From Pseudomonadota bacterium (GTDB taxonomy: Bacteria; Pseudomonadota; Alphaproteobacteria; Micavibrionales; Micavibrionaceae), in contig JACQIJ010000161.1 of NCBI GenBank assembly GCA_016198545.1, positions 1 through 14,064 on the forward strand: a DNA stretch of 14,064 nucleotides, written 5' to 3'. How positions within the stretch are numbered: position 1 is the first letter of the stretch; every line of letters starts with the position of its first letter. Positions 6,875-14,064 of this stretch are shown piece by piece. The position numbers were made by a program, and so were the translations under genes. Below the pieces are notes generated by a model. The model did not search any database. It worked only from the letters and a program-made list of their open reading frames with translations, and was not told the origin of the DNA.

Positions 6875-7647
6875 AGGGGAAACCGGGTCTTTTCACGCGC
6901 AAATTGAATCATGTCCATGACCAAAGGATGGTTGGAAAACTCCTGCGCGACGCTTTCCATGCGCTGATCCATCGTTCCTTCGTCGCTGAACAACTGGTTA
7001 AAGGCGCGCTGCAGTGTCTTTATCTGATCCTTCGTAAATCCGCGCCGTTCAAGTCCGATAAGGTTCAAGCCTGCGAGAAACGCGCGTTCGCCCTTTACGC
7101 GGCCGTAGGGAATGACATCGTTTTCAACGCCGGAGGTGCCGCCGATGACGGCATGCGCGCCGATGCGGACGAATTGATGAACGCCAGACAGACCACCGAT
7201 GACGGCGTGGTCGCCCACCGCAACATGCCCGCCCAGCGTGGCGTTGTTGGCCATGATGACATGGTCGCCGATGACGCAATCATGCGCAATATGGACGCCC
7301 ACCATAAACAGGCCGTTATCGCCGATGGCGGTTTTCATCCCGCCGCCTTCCGTGCCGGGGTTCATGGTGACGTGTTCGCGTATGACGTTGTTTTTCCCGA
7401 TGATGAGTTCAGACCTCTCGCCGTGATATTTTAAATCCTGCGGCGCATGACCGATGGAGGCGAAAGGGTAAATCTGCGTTCCTGCGCCGATGGTCGTGCG
7501 CCCCGCCACAGCGACATGGGAATGAAGAACTACATTGTCGCCCAGTCTCACTTCGCCGCCGAGGACGCAATAGGGGCCTATGCGAACGCCGTCCCCGATG
7601 ACGGCGCCATTCTCAACGATGGCTGTAGGGTGAATCTGCATTTTCAT
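6847..7647 (-). CDS. lpxA: UDP-N-acetylglucosamine O-acyltransferase
   Basis: Transfers a 3-hydroxyacyl chain from ACP to the 3-OH of UDP-GlcNAc, the first lipid A step. It forms a soluble trimer of left-handed parallel beta helices. Hexapeptide repeats ([LIV]G-x4 type) run through residues 7-190. The catalytic histidine lies in HIAHDCVIGDH (His122 counted from 7647; His125 in E. coli). The C-terminal helical domain with LIGLERRGF is typical. Length is 266 aa from 7647, or 264 aa from a second ATG at 7641 that gives the common MxIHPTAIV beginning. Neither ATG has a Shine-Dalgarno sequence. A promoter-like pair just upstream would start transcription at the 7647 ATG itself, which is why I list that start. 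The gap to fabZ is 69 bases, the longest between consecutive lpx-fabZ genes in this run. Confidence 0.95.
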   Translation of the reverse strand: MKMQIHPTAIVENGAVIGDGVRIGPYCVLGGEVRLGDNVVLHSHVAVAGRTTIGAGTQIYPFASIGHAPQDLKYHGERSELIIGKNNVIREHVTMNPGTEGGGMKTAIGDNGLFMVGVHIAHDCVIGDHVIMANNATLGGHVAVGDHAVIGGLSGVHQFVRIGAHAVIGGTSGVENDVIPYGRVKGERAFLAGLNLIGLERRGFTKDQIKTLQRAFNQLFSDEGTMDQRMESVAQEFSNHPLVMDMIQFAREKTRFPLCQPPRKAA

Positions 7648-7653
7648 GTAAAA

Positions 7654-7682
7654 AATCTAGCATTTCCGGGGCTTACAGGCAA
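7654..7682 (-). promoter_or_regulatory. Candidate internal promoter for lpxA-lpxI-lpxB
   Basis: On the minus strand TTGCCT (7682-7677) is followed after exactly 17 bases by TAGATT (7659-7654). Each box matches the sigma-70 consensus at four of six positions. The expected start point, six to seven bases downstream, falls on the lpxA ATG at 7647, so the message would be leaderless. Confidence 0.3.
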
Positions 7683-7716
7683 ACTCACGCTTTGTTGCGA
7701 TAAGTTACAATACAGC

Positions 7717-8175
7717 CTATTTGTCCATGATCATGGCACTGTAGGTCGCTTCGGCGCATAAGGTGTCGCCGACCCTCGCCTCGCCCTGAAACTTCCAGAC
7801 GTTGCGGCGATTCTGGATAGCCTTGACATGAATGTGCATGCAGTCGCCGGGGATAACCGGCTTGCGGAATCTGGCTTCATCTATGGTCATGAAATAGACG
7901 AGCTTGCCTTCCGCATCCTTGCCCAGCGTGTTGACGACCATGCAGGCTGCCGTCTGCGCCATGGATTCGATGATGAGGACGCCGGGCATGACAGGCACCT
8001 TGGGAAAATGCCCCTGGAACTGCGGCTCGTTCATGGTGACGTTCTTGACGCCGACCGCACTTTCGCCGGGCGTAAACGCGATAATCTTGTCGATGAGAAG
8101 AAAAGGATAACGATGCGGTATCATTTCCATGATCCGCAGGATATCTATCGGAAGATTTGCCGTTTCCTCAGCCAT
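7717..8175 (-). CDS. fabZ: 3-hydroxyacyl-ACP dehydratase FabZ
   Basis: Dehydrates 3-hydroxyacyl-ACP to trans-2-enoyl-ACP in fatty acid elongation. It competes with LpxA and LpxD for the 3-hydroxyacyl-ACP pool, the usual explanation for its place inside lpx clusters. Length is 152 aa, normal for the family. The hot-dog fold signature is complete: PHRYPFLLID (20-29), catalytic His56 in FQGHFPKVPVMPGVL, and Glu70 in IIESMAQ. The ATG overlaps the lpxD stop by one base (TAATG), so translation is probably coupled. It ends with a TAG at 7717-7719, after which a 69-base gap precedes lpxA. Confidence 0.97.
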   Translation of the reverse strand: MAEETANLPIDILRIMEMIPHRYPFLLIDKIIAFTPGESAVGVKNVTMNEPQFQGHFPKVPVMPGVLIIESMAQTAACMVVNTLGKDAEGKLVYFMTIDEARFRKPVIPGDCMHIHVKAIQNRRNVWKFQGEARVGDTLCAEATYSAMIMDK

Positions 8176-9161
8176 TAACCATTGTTCCGCTTCTGGTCTT
8201 TCCCTTTTTTAATCATACGGTTTAAAAATGCAACCTGTCTCATTTTTTGTTTTATGGGAAGGGCAGGAGAGCCCATGACCTCTTCACCCGCCGGGACGTC
8301 GCGCATGATCCCCGACTGAGCCGCCACGCGCACGCCCTTACCGATGCGCAGATGCCCGGCGATACCCACCTGCCCGGCCAGAACAACATAGTCATCGATA
8401 ACCGTGCTGCCGGAAATGCCCACCTGCGAAACGATAATGCATCCCCTGCCGATTTTTACATTATGCCCTATCTGCACAAGGTTATCGATCCATGTGCCCC
8501 GCCCTATCACGGTATCGGGTCCGGCGCCGCGGTCGATGCAGGTATTGGCACCGATTTCCGCCCCGTCTTCGATAATGACCCGCCCCAGCTGCGGCACCTT
8601 CACATGCCCCGCCGGATCGATGGCAAAGCCAAAGCCGTCCTGCCCGATACAACAGCCGGGATAAACCCGGACATTATCGCCGATCAAGGCATGGGATATA
8701 ACGGCATTCGCGCCGATACGGCAATTGACGCCGATTTTAACGCCTGGGCCGATCACGGCGCCGGCATCGACGACCGTACCGGCGCCGATTTCCGCCGCCG
8801 CATCGACATGCGCCGCCGGGGATATCAGTATCTGCGGCTTTTGATCCGGATAAAATGCCTGCGCAACGAGCGCATAGGACTTGTACGGCGACTTGCTGAG
8901 CAGCAACGCCGTGCCAGAGGGCGCATGGGAAGCGGCCTCCGGCGAGAGGATGCAGGCAGTAGCCTTGGTGGATTGCAACTGCGGTCTGTACTTGACGTTA
9001 TCGAAGAAAGAGATCTGGCCGATCGATGCCGTATCAAGCGGCGCCACATCCGTTATTAGCAGCGACGGATCCGCGCCATCGGCAATATCCGCCCCTGAAA
9101 GCGCGGCAAGTTCCTTAAGGTTTTTCGGGGGCTGGCGTTTAAAAAAAACTGTATCGGCCAT
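8175..9161 (-). CDS. lpxD: UDP-3-O-acylglucosamine N-acyltransferase
   Basis: Adds the second 3-hydroxyacyl chain, N-linked, to UDP-3-O-acylglucosamine (third lipid A step). Length is 328 aa. The N-terminal uridine-binding domain spans about 1-105, with SFFDNVKYRPQL at 51-62. Hexapeptide repeats of the beta helix follow from about 113 to 285, including CIGQDGFGFA (171-180). The catalytic His is His233 in NLVQIGHNVKIGRG (His239 in E. coli). A short basic tail (about 303-328) ends the protein, corresponding to the C-terminal helix that contacts ACP in other LpxD proteins. A GGGGGAA stretch lies six to eight bases upstream of the ATG. It starts 23 bases after the skp stop and overlaps fabZ by one base. 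Confidence 0.96.
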   Translation of the reverse strand: MADTVFFKRQPPKNLKELAALSGADIADGADPSLLITDVAPLDTASIGQISFFDNVKYRPQLQSTKATACILSPEAASHAPSGTALLLSKSPYKSYALVAQAFYPDQKPQILISPAAHVDAAAEIGAGTVVDAGAVIGPGVKIGVNCRIGANAVISHALIGDNVRVYPGCCIGQDGFGFAIDPAGHVKVPQLGRVIIEDGAEIGANTCIDRGAGPDTVIGRGTWIDNLVQIGHNVKIGRGCIIVSQVGISGSTVIDDYVVLAGQVGIAGHLRIGKGVRVAAQSGIMRDVPAGEEVMGSPALPIKQKMRQVAFLNRMIKKGKDQKRNNG

Positions 9162-9184
9162 TGCGTTCCCCCGGCATGCCTCAT

Positions 9185-9775
9185 TCAGTTGACGGCGGCG
9201 TCTTTCAGGTCAATCTTATCGACGCGCTTGTTTAACTCTGTCATGACCGGTTCGGTAATTTCCATCGATTTAACGGCCAGAACAACATTCTGACGCGTAA
9301 TGACAAGGTCATATTTTTCCTTATCCGCCATTTCAGCGATAATCTCAACGATATTCCTTCTGAGTTCGTCGATAGCCATGCCGGCGCTTTTTTCCAAACC
9401 GCGCTTGTCCTTCTGAAGCTGCTGACGCGCTTCGATCAACTGCTTTTCAAACTCTTTTTTCTTTTTTTCAAAGTCTTCTTTGGAAAGCTTCGCTTTCTGG
9501 TCAACGATAGACTGTTCCGTCTCGCGTAGATTCTTTTCCTGCGCCAACACTTTTTCCTTAAGTTTCTCACGACGCTCTATCAATTGCTTTTCGATGCTGT
9601 CAGCCGCCTTAGAATCTTTCAAAAGCTTCTCCACATCGACAACGGCGATTTTCGTCATTCCATCCAGAGCCTGCGCCGGATCGGAGCTTTTTACCTGGGT
9701 ATGAAAACCGAACAGAGACGCGCCTACAATAATCAACGCAACGACTACAAAACTTGCATTTCTTGACAATTTCAT
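9185..9775 (-). CDS. skp: Periplasmic chaperone Skp/OmpH
   Basis: Periplasmic holdase that keeps unfolded outer-membrane proteins soluble on their way to BamA. Length is 196 aa, longer than the 161 aa of E. coli Skp but usual for alphaproteobacterial members. A signal peptide or membrane anchor is at 1-24 (basic MKLSRN, then a hydrophobic VVVALIIVGASLFGF); a cleavage site after AQA (about residue 36) is possible but not strong. The mature domain begins with the family strand TKIAVVDVEKLL (41-52). A highly charged Lys/Glu coiled coil (55-130) forms the tentacle, and the core closes with YDLVITRQNVVLAVKSMEIT (155-174). The ATG at 9775 has a good GAGGAAGGA site nine bases upstream; an in-frame upstream extension of 22 codons has no such support. 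It lies between bamA and lpxD as in most Proteobacteria. Confidence 0.92.
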   Translation of the reverse strand: MKLSRNASFVVVALIIVGASLFGFHTQVKSSDPAQALDGMTKIAVVDVEKLLKDSKAADSIEKQLIERREKLKEKVLAQEKNLRETEQSIVDQKAKLSKEDFEKKKKEFEKQLIEARQQLQKDKRGLEKSAGMAIDELRRNIVEIIAEMADKEKYDLVITRQNVVLAVKSMEITEPVMTELNKRVDKIDLKDAAVN

Positions 9776-9847
9776 TTTTATACATCCTTCCTCGGTTTTT
9801 TGTTGCTTGCCTCCCCTGTTCCGCGGGGTTTGCGGCGGCACGCCTGA

Positions 9848-12139
9848 CTAGAAACGCGTACCGAAGCTGAATCGGAAATTCTCTTCCTGATCGTAATCTT
9901 CCTGCGCATACGGCAACGAAAAGTCGGCCCGGATCGGACCCAGCGGCGAACGCCAGGATATTCCCACGCCGCCGGCGGCACGGATGGAATTTTCGTCCAC
10001 GATCGTGGCCCCGGTCGTATCATCCAGCCCCCAAAGAGAGCCAAAATCCGTAAAGCCATGCCCCTTTATGCCCATTTCTTCGGGCAACCCCAGAGGGAAG
10101 GCCAGTTCTGCCGATCCGCGATAGAAATAATTTCCACCCAAGGCGTCCGAGGTTCCGATATCGCGCGGGCCGACGCCACCGCTTTCAAAGCCTCGCAGGG
10201 TGGTTCCGCCCAAGTAAAAGCGTTCATTGATCTTCACGTTTTCATCGTTATAGCCAGTAATGGCACCCGTTTCACCAAGCACGCTGAATATCCAGCTCTC
10301 GGCAATGGAATAGTAATAGATCGATCCCAGTTTTCCTGAAACATATTGCGCATCGCCGCCAAGGCCGGCGACATCGGTATCCAGCCAGCTGTACAGGCCG
10401 CTGGTGGGGAACAACGTGCTGTCGCGGTCGTCATAGGTCAAGCGCTGACCGACGGAAGATGTCAGGCGGTCTCCTTCCTGTTCACGAATGAACCGGGACG
10501 CTGTATTTTCGACATTCTCAATTTCGTTCTGCTCGAGTCTGTAGTTAAGAGTCTGCCTCCACTTCTCGGAAAGCGGATATCCGAAGCGCAGCCTGCCGCC
10601 CGTACGGCGCTGATCGTAAGAACTCTCATCCTGTAGATCGCGCGTGATGTGAAACACGTCAACGCCCGCGGAAAAATCCCGATCCAGAAAATACGGCTCG
10701 GTGAAGGAGAGATCGAATTCCGTCCTTTTTCCGGCAATGGTCGTGGCAAATTCAAGATCCTGTCCCTTGCCAAGCAGATTGCGCTCGCGGATGCGCAGAT
10801 CGGCCAACGGGCCGTCCTGCGTCGAAAAGCCCGCGCCAATGGATATTTCACCGGTAGACTGTTCCGACACCTCGACATCGACGACCGTCTTGTCAGGCGC
10901 AGTGCCTTGCTGCGGCGTAACCTTGACGCTCTCAAAATAACCGAGATCTTTTATCTTCTGTTCCGACTTGGCGATCTTCGACCGGTTGAACGGATCGCCT
11001 TCGATCACTTCCATCTCGCGGCGGATAACCTTGTCCAGCGTACGCACATTGCCGTTGATGTCGATACGCTCGACAAATACGCGCGGCGTTTCGCTGATCT
11101 CAAGCGTGATATTGATGTTTTTCTCCTCGCGCTGACGCTGAACATCCGGGCGGATAGAGACGAATGCATACTGCATATCCCCAAGGGCATCCGTCATCTT
11201 GTCAATAGTCGTTTGCACCTCATCCGCGTTATACCACTGACCCGCCTTGAAGGTGATGTATTGCTTCAGCACGGACGCATCAAAATGCGGAAGCGCAGAA
11301 CGAATTCCCACCTCGCCGACACGATAGCGGATGCCTTCGTCCAGCGTGAAGGTGAGGTAAAAATGATCGTGATCCTTTGAAAGCTCCGCCACTGCAGAAA
11401 CAATGCGAAAATCAGCATAACCCTGCGACAGGTAGAACCGGCGCAGCAATTCCTGATCGAATGCCAGACGGTCCGGATCATAGCGATCATCTGTCGATAT
11501 AAAACGATACCAGCGCTGCTCTCTTGTGCTGACTTCGCTGCGCAGCTTGTCGTCGTCGTAATTCTTGTTGCCGACGAAGCGTATGCTCTCCACTTTTGTC
11601 ACCGGGCCCTCGTCAACCTCGAACACAAGATTGACGCGGTTTTGGTCAAGCTTGATGACTTTCGGGTCGATATTCACGGAGAAGCGTCCATTGCGGCGGT
11701 AAATCTGGTAAAGCCTGTTGACGTCCGCCTGCACCTTCGTCCGGGTGAATACCTGCCGCGGACGAAGCTGAATTTCCGCCATCAACTCGTCATCCTCGAT
11801 GCGGTCGTTCCCCTCAAAGGCGATTTCGTTGATAACGGGATTCTCTATGACGTTGACTTCGAGAATGCGGCCCTTCTGGCGCAGATTGACGTCAGAGAAC
11901 AGGCCCGTCGCAAACAAACTCTTGAGCGCTTTGTCCAATGTTTCGTCCGTCATGCTGTCGCCAACGCGGACATCCAGATAAGTCATGACCGTAGCAGGCT
12001 CGATGCGCTCTACACCGAGGATACGGATTTCATCAATCTTTTCGCCTGTCGCTGCGCTGTAATATCCTTGCGCAAGAACAGGAGCTGCAACAAAAAGCAG
12101 CGTGGTTACAAAGGCAAGGAGCCTGAGAAAGCTTTTCAT
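9848..12139 (-). CDS. bamA: Outer-membrane protein assembly factor BamA
   Basis: Central Omp85 component of the BAM complex, which inserts beta barrels into the outer membrane. Length is 763 aa. The signal peptide is 1-23, with cleavage expected after VLA and before Q24. Five POTRA domains follow at about 35-100, 101-177, 178-268, 269-350 and 351-427, each opening with a recognisable IxxIxxxGN-like strand. The barrel is about 430-763. Loop 6 carries LRGF (648-651) in the TTLRGFESGGVGPRD segment, the conserved [VI]RGF motif with Leu in first place. The last residues, FRFSFGTRF, end in Phe as expected for a beta-signal. The gene starts 54 bases after rseP, with no clear ribosome site, and a possible promoter and a direct repeat lie upstream. 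It appears intact. Confidence 0.97.
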   Translation of the reverse strand: MKSFLRLLAFVTTLLFVAAPVLAQGYYSAATGEKIDEIRILGVERIEPATVMTYLDVRVGDSMTDETLDKALKSLFATGLFSDVNLRQKGRILEVNVIENPVINEIAFEGNDRIEDDELMAEIQLRPRQVFTRTKVQADVNRLYQIYRRNGRFSVNIDPKVIKLDQNRVNLVFEVDEGPVTKVESIRFVGNKNYDDDKLRSEVSTREQRWYRFISTDDRYDPDRLAFDQELLRRFYLSQGYADFRIVSAVAELSKDHDHFYLTFTLDEGIRYRVGEVGIRSALPHFDASVLKQYITFKAGQWYNADEVQTTIDKMTDALGDMQYAFVSIRPDVQRQREEKNINITLEISETPRVFVERIDINGNVRTLDKVIRREMEVIEGDPFNRSKIAKSEQKIKDLGYFESVKVTPQQGTAPDKTVVDVEVSEQSTGEISIGAGFSTQDGPLADLRIRERNLLGKGQDLEFATTIAGKRTEFDLSFTEPYFLDRDFSAGVDVFHITRDLQDESSYDQRRTGGRLRFGYPLSEKWRQTLNYRLEQNEIENVENTASRFIREQEGDRLTSSVGQRLTYDDRDSTLFPTSGLYSWLDTDVAGLGGDAQYVSGKLGSIYYYSIAESWIFSVLGETGAITGYNDENVKINERFYLGGTTLRGFESGGVGPRDIGTSDALGGNYFYRGSAELAFPLGLPEEMGIKGHGFTDFGSLWGLDDTTGATIVDENSIRAAGGVGISWRSPLGPIRADFSLPYAQEDYDQEENFRFSFGTRF

Positions 12140-12177
12140 CTGTTCAACGCTTCAACTGGGTTCAGTCACGGGCGGGA

Positions 12178-12218
12178 CATTATGTCGATTTCATCAAAGA
12201 ATCAACTGCATAATGTCG
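12178..12218. repeat. Ten-base direct repeat flanking the rseP stop
   Basis: CATTATGTCG (12178-12187) and CATAATGTCG (12209-12218) differ at one base and start 31 bases apart, about three helical turns. The first copy is part of an 11-base palindrome, GACATTATGTC (12176-12186). They lie 39-79 bases upstream of the bamA ATG. The second copy is within rseP codons. Could be an operator or chance. Confidence 0.25.
12179..12205 (-). promoter_or_regulatory. Possible bamA promoter
   Basis: On the minus strand TTGATT (12205-12200) and CATAAT (12184-12179) are separated by 15 bases, shorter than optimal. The -10 matches five of six bases. It straddles the rseP stop codons and overlaps one copy of a direct repeat. 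Weak candidate. Confidence 0.18.
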
Positions 12219-13591
12219 TTCAGATTAGCAAATACCATGATTCCAACCAGGATGACCAGCCCTAAACGGAAGGCATATTCCTGAATTTGCTCGGAAATCG
12301 GCGTTCCCTTAACGATTTCTATTACATAAAACAAAAGATGCCCGCCATCCAGCATCGGTATGGGGAACAGGTTGATCAGGCCGAGGTTGATAGACAGCAG
12401 AGCTGTAAAGGTTATCAGCGCAATAATGCCTGATTTTGCCATATCTCCCGCGATTGCCCCGATGCGTATAATTCCGCCCAGTTCCGTCGCGCTGCGCGTT
12501 CCCGTCACCATCTGCCCCAGAGCATCAAGCGTACTGCGCGTGATATCAATCGTCTCACGAACAGCCGCACCAATGCCGTTCAGAACACCAAAGCGTACGA
12601 AGACCTCGTCATCAATATTCGCGACGACAAGGTTGTTATAGTTCATATCATCGGGGTTTTTAAGCGCGCCATTGAACTCCGCCAGAGGCTGGATGATAAA
12701 TTTATCTTGCTCCAGGCCTCGATCGAGCGTAATGGTCATAATCATGCCCATTCCCTTCAGAAGCGCCGCGCGCGCCACGTCTACATCCTTCATAGGCTTA
12801 CCGTCAATCTCTACGATTTTTTCAATCTGAAGAGCGTTGCCGGGACTGATAAGCCCCAGAAATCCCCGCGTATGCTTGAAACCGAAATGATCTTCCTCCT
12901 CTTTTCTTTCCGCCGCAGCATTTATTTTTATAACTTTCCCGGCACGGCGTATTTCAAAGACGCGTTCCGTATCAAGGCCCACCATGACTTCACGTCGGAT
13001 ATCATCAAAATCTCGCACCTGTTTGCCATCAATAGATAAAATTTCGTCGTGCGGTTGGAAGCCGGCCCTTTCGGCTGCGCTGCCGCCGATGACGGACGTG
13101 CCGACCGGCGGCGTCACAGGCTGACCGTAAAACACATACAGGCAGGCCAGAACAAAAACAGCAAAAAGATAATTGATGGCGGGGCCTGCCAAAACAATGG
13201 CAAAACGCTGCATCACAGGCTTTGCGAAGAACGCGACGGATTGCTCCGACGTGGTCAGCGGACGCATTTTTCCGGTGGCATCCCCCTCCTCGACGCCGTT
13301 CAGATGGCGCGCGCTGGCGGGATCGACGTCGCCAAACATTTTCACGTAACCGCCGAGCGGTATCAGCGCGAATTTCCAACGCGTACCGTGCTTATCGGTA
13401 ATTCCAAACAATTCCCTGCCGAAACCAATGGAGAAGCTCTCGACCTTGACGCCGCACAAACGCGCAACAATATAGTGGCCCCATTCATGAATAAACACCA
13501 GGATACTGAGGACCAGAACAAACGCGCCGCCGTAAAGCCATATGTTTTCGGCAATAAGTCGCGTCCAGTCGAAAATAGAACTACTCGTCAT
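12194..13591 (-). CDS. rseP: Site-2 (RseP-type) intramembrane zinc metalloprotease
   Basis: Intramembrane protease that makes the second cut in an anti-sigma factor during envelope stress and clears leftover signal peptides. Length is 465 aa. HEWGH (35-39) is the HExxH zinc motif in the first membrane helix; NLFPIPMLDGGH (407-418) supplies the third zinc ligand, Asp415. Hydrophobic segments lie at about 17-37, 130-155, 388-410 and 440-458. A PDZ domain sits at about 160-225 (SVIGGSAAERAGFQPHDEILSIDG) and a second, less obvious one at about 245-305, as in E. coli RseP. GFGRELF (57-62) is the conserved membrane-associated loop. The start overlaps the dxr stop in an ATGA (13588-13591), and the gene ends in two consecutive in-frame TGA codons. 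The substrate is unknown; no anti-sigma gene is in the window. Confidence 0.96.
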   Translation of the reverse strand: MTSSSIFDWTRLIAENIWLYGGAFVLVLSILVFIHEWGHYIVARLCGVKVESFSIGFGRELFGITDKHGTRWKFALIPLGGYVKMFGDVDPASARHLNGVEEGDATGKMRPLTTSEQSVAFFAKPVMQRFAIVLAGPAINYLFAVFVLACLYVFYGQPVTPPVGTSVIGGSAAERAGFQPHDEILSIDGKQVRDFDDIRREVMVGLDTERVFEIRRAGKVIKINAAAERKEEEDHFGFKHTRGFLGLISPGNALQIEKIVEIDGKPMKDVDVARAALLKGMGMIMTITLDRGLEQDKFIIQPLAEFNGALKNPDDMNYNNLVVANIDDEVFVRFGVLNGIGAAVRETIDITRSTLDALGQMVTGTRSATELGGIIRIGAIAGDMAKSGIIALITFTALLSINLGLINLFPIPMLDGGHLLFYVIEIVKGTPISEQIQEYAFRLGLVILVGIMVFANLNDIMQLIL

Positions 13592-14064
13592 AAAGCTGTC
13601 GCCTTCCTTGTTCTGGAATGATCCCCGATTGCCGCAAACGCAGCGGCCCGTACAGTTTTATCATAAGAAATAACATCCTGCACGGACGAAAATTGCCGCG
13701 GCCGCGCCGCCTCGACCGCTGCGCGAACGCCCCGGACAATATTGAGATAGCCTGTTTTTCCGTCCAGAAAAGCCTGGACCAGCGTCTCATTGGCCGCATT
13801 CATGGCTACACAGGCCCAAAGGCCTTCATTCAGGCAATCATAAGCAAGCGGGATGGCAGGAAATTTTTTTTCGTCAACGGGCTGAAAATCAAGCTTCATG
13901 GCCCTTGAAAAATCGAGCTTTCTGCCCGTCGTCTCCATCCTCTCAGGCCAAGAAAGCGCATAGGCAATGGGGGTACGCATATCGGGCGCGCCCATCTGCG
14001 CCAGAACCGATCCGTCGCGGTAGCAAACCATCGAATGAATGGTCGACTGCGGATGAACCAAAAC
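13588..14064 (-). CDS. dxr: 1-deoxy-D-xylulose 5-phosphate reductoisomerase, C-terminal part
   Basis: Converts DXP to 2-C-methyl-D-erythritol 4-phosphate with NADPH, the first committed step of the MEP isoprenoid pathway. Only the last 158 residues are in the window; the frame is open at the edge and the N-terminal NADPH domain and catalytic loop lie outside. The visible part begins VLVHPQSTIHSM and continues with AQMGAPDMRTPIAYALSWPER, both strongly conserved in Dxr. The C-terminal helical domain has NAANE in the segment VAMNAANETLVQAFL. The stop overlaps the rseP start in ATGA, suggesting translational coupling. In most bacteria with this order uppS and cdsA lie upstream, so the pathway to undecaprenyl phosphate is probably continued outside. 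Confidence 0.95.
   Translation of the reverse strand, partial: VLVHPQSTIHSMVCYRDGSVLAQMGAPDMRTPIAYALSWPERMETTGRKLDFSRAMKLDFQPVDEKKFPAIPLAYDCLNEGLWACVAMNAANETLVQAFLDGKTGYLNIVRGVRAAVEAARPRQFSSVQDVISYDKTVRAAAFAAIGDHSRTRKATAL

Noticed and set aside
6002..6907. 301-codon plus-strand frame opposite lpxI
   Set aside because: Antisense of an intact conserved gene with all LpxI motifs; no independent coding signal.
9776..9847. Promoter before skp using TATAAA next to its ATG
   Set aside because: No -35 at a usable distance (CAACAA at 17 bases) and the box overlaps the spacer between the ribosome site and the ATG.
10649..11380. 243-codon plus-strand frame opposite bamA
   Set aside because: Composition mirrors the bamA codons and no domain is recognisable.
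1..14064. CRISPR arrays, insertion sequences, tRNA/rRNA genes, phage or toxin-antitoxin genes
   Set aside because: No spaced repeats, terminal inverted repeats, transposase motifs or RNA gene signatures were found by reading both strands.

Overview
The window looks like chromosomal core DNA of an alphaproteobacterium of moderate GC. The evidence is the gene order dxr-rseP-bamA-skp-lpxD-fabZ-lpxA-lpxI-lpxB running into a convergent gltA preceded by gltX, and the use of LpxI rather than LpxH for the UDP-diacylglucosamine pyrophosphatase step. I cannot name the genus. There is no sign of insertion sequences, phage, CRISPR, tRNA or rRNA.

Layout. On the + strand, 8-874 and 931-1803 are two adjacent sigma-70 family genes of almost equal length (288 and 290 aa). 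They align end to end without a gap and resemble RpoH-type sigma factors, but neither shows the RpoH box. They are followed by gltX (1900-3309, glutamyl-tRNA synthetase) and gltA (3528-4871, citrate synthase). On the - strand, 14064 down to 4852 is one compact run: dxr (5' end outside the window), rseP, bamA, skp/ompH, lpxD, fabZ, lpxA, lpxI, lpxB. gltA and lpxB converge and overlap by 20 bp, and a perfect 10-bp hairpin lies across the overlap. There is no gene-free stretch of more than 300 bases; the largest gap is the 218 bases between gltX and gltA.

How the genes work together. The - strand block makes the outer membrane. Dxr feeds isoprenoid synthesis and hence the undecaprenyl carrier. 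RseP is the intramembrane protease of envelope stress signalling. BamA and Skp insert and chaperone outer-membrane proteins. LpxA, LpxD, LpxI and LpxB are four lipid A steps, and FabZ supplies the competing fatty-acid branch that uses the same 3-hydroxyacyl-ACP pool. Joints of 4, 1, 28 and 11 overlapping bases suggest translational coupling. The + strand genes are central metabolism and translation plus the sigma pair, which is the least ordinary part of the window.

The most interesting signals are the tandem divergent sigma pair, the hairpin with the gltA stop codon in its loop, a promoter-like sequence that would make the lpxA message leaderless, and a near-perfect 10-base direct repeat upstream of bamA. 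All genes in the - strand block look intact and ordinary for their families, apart from dxr being cut by the window edge.
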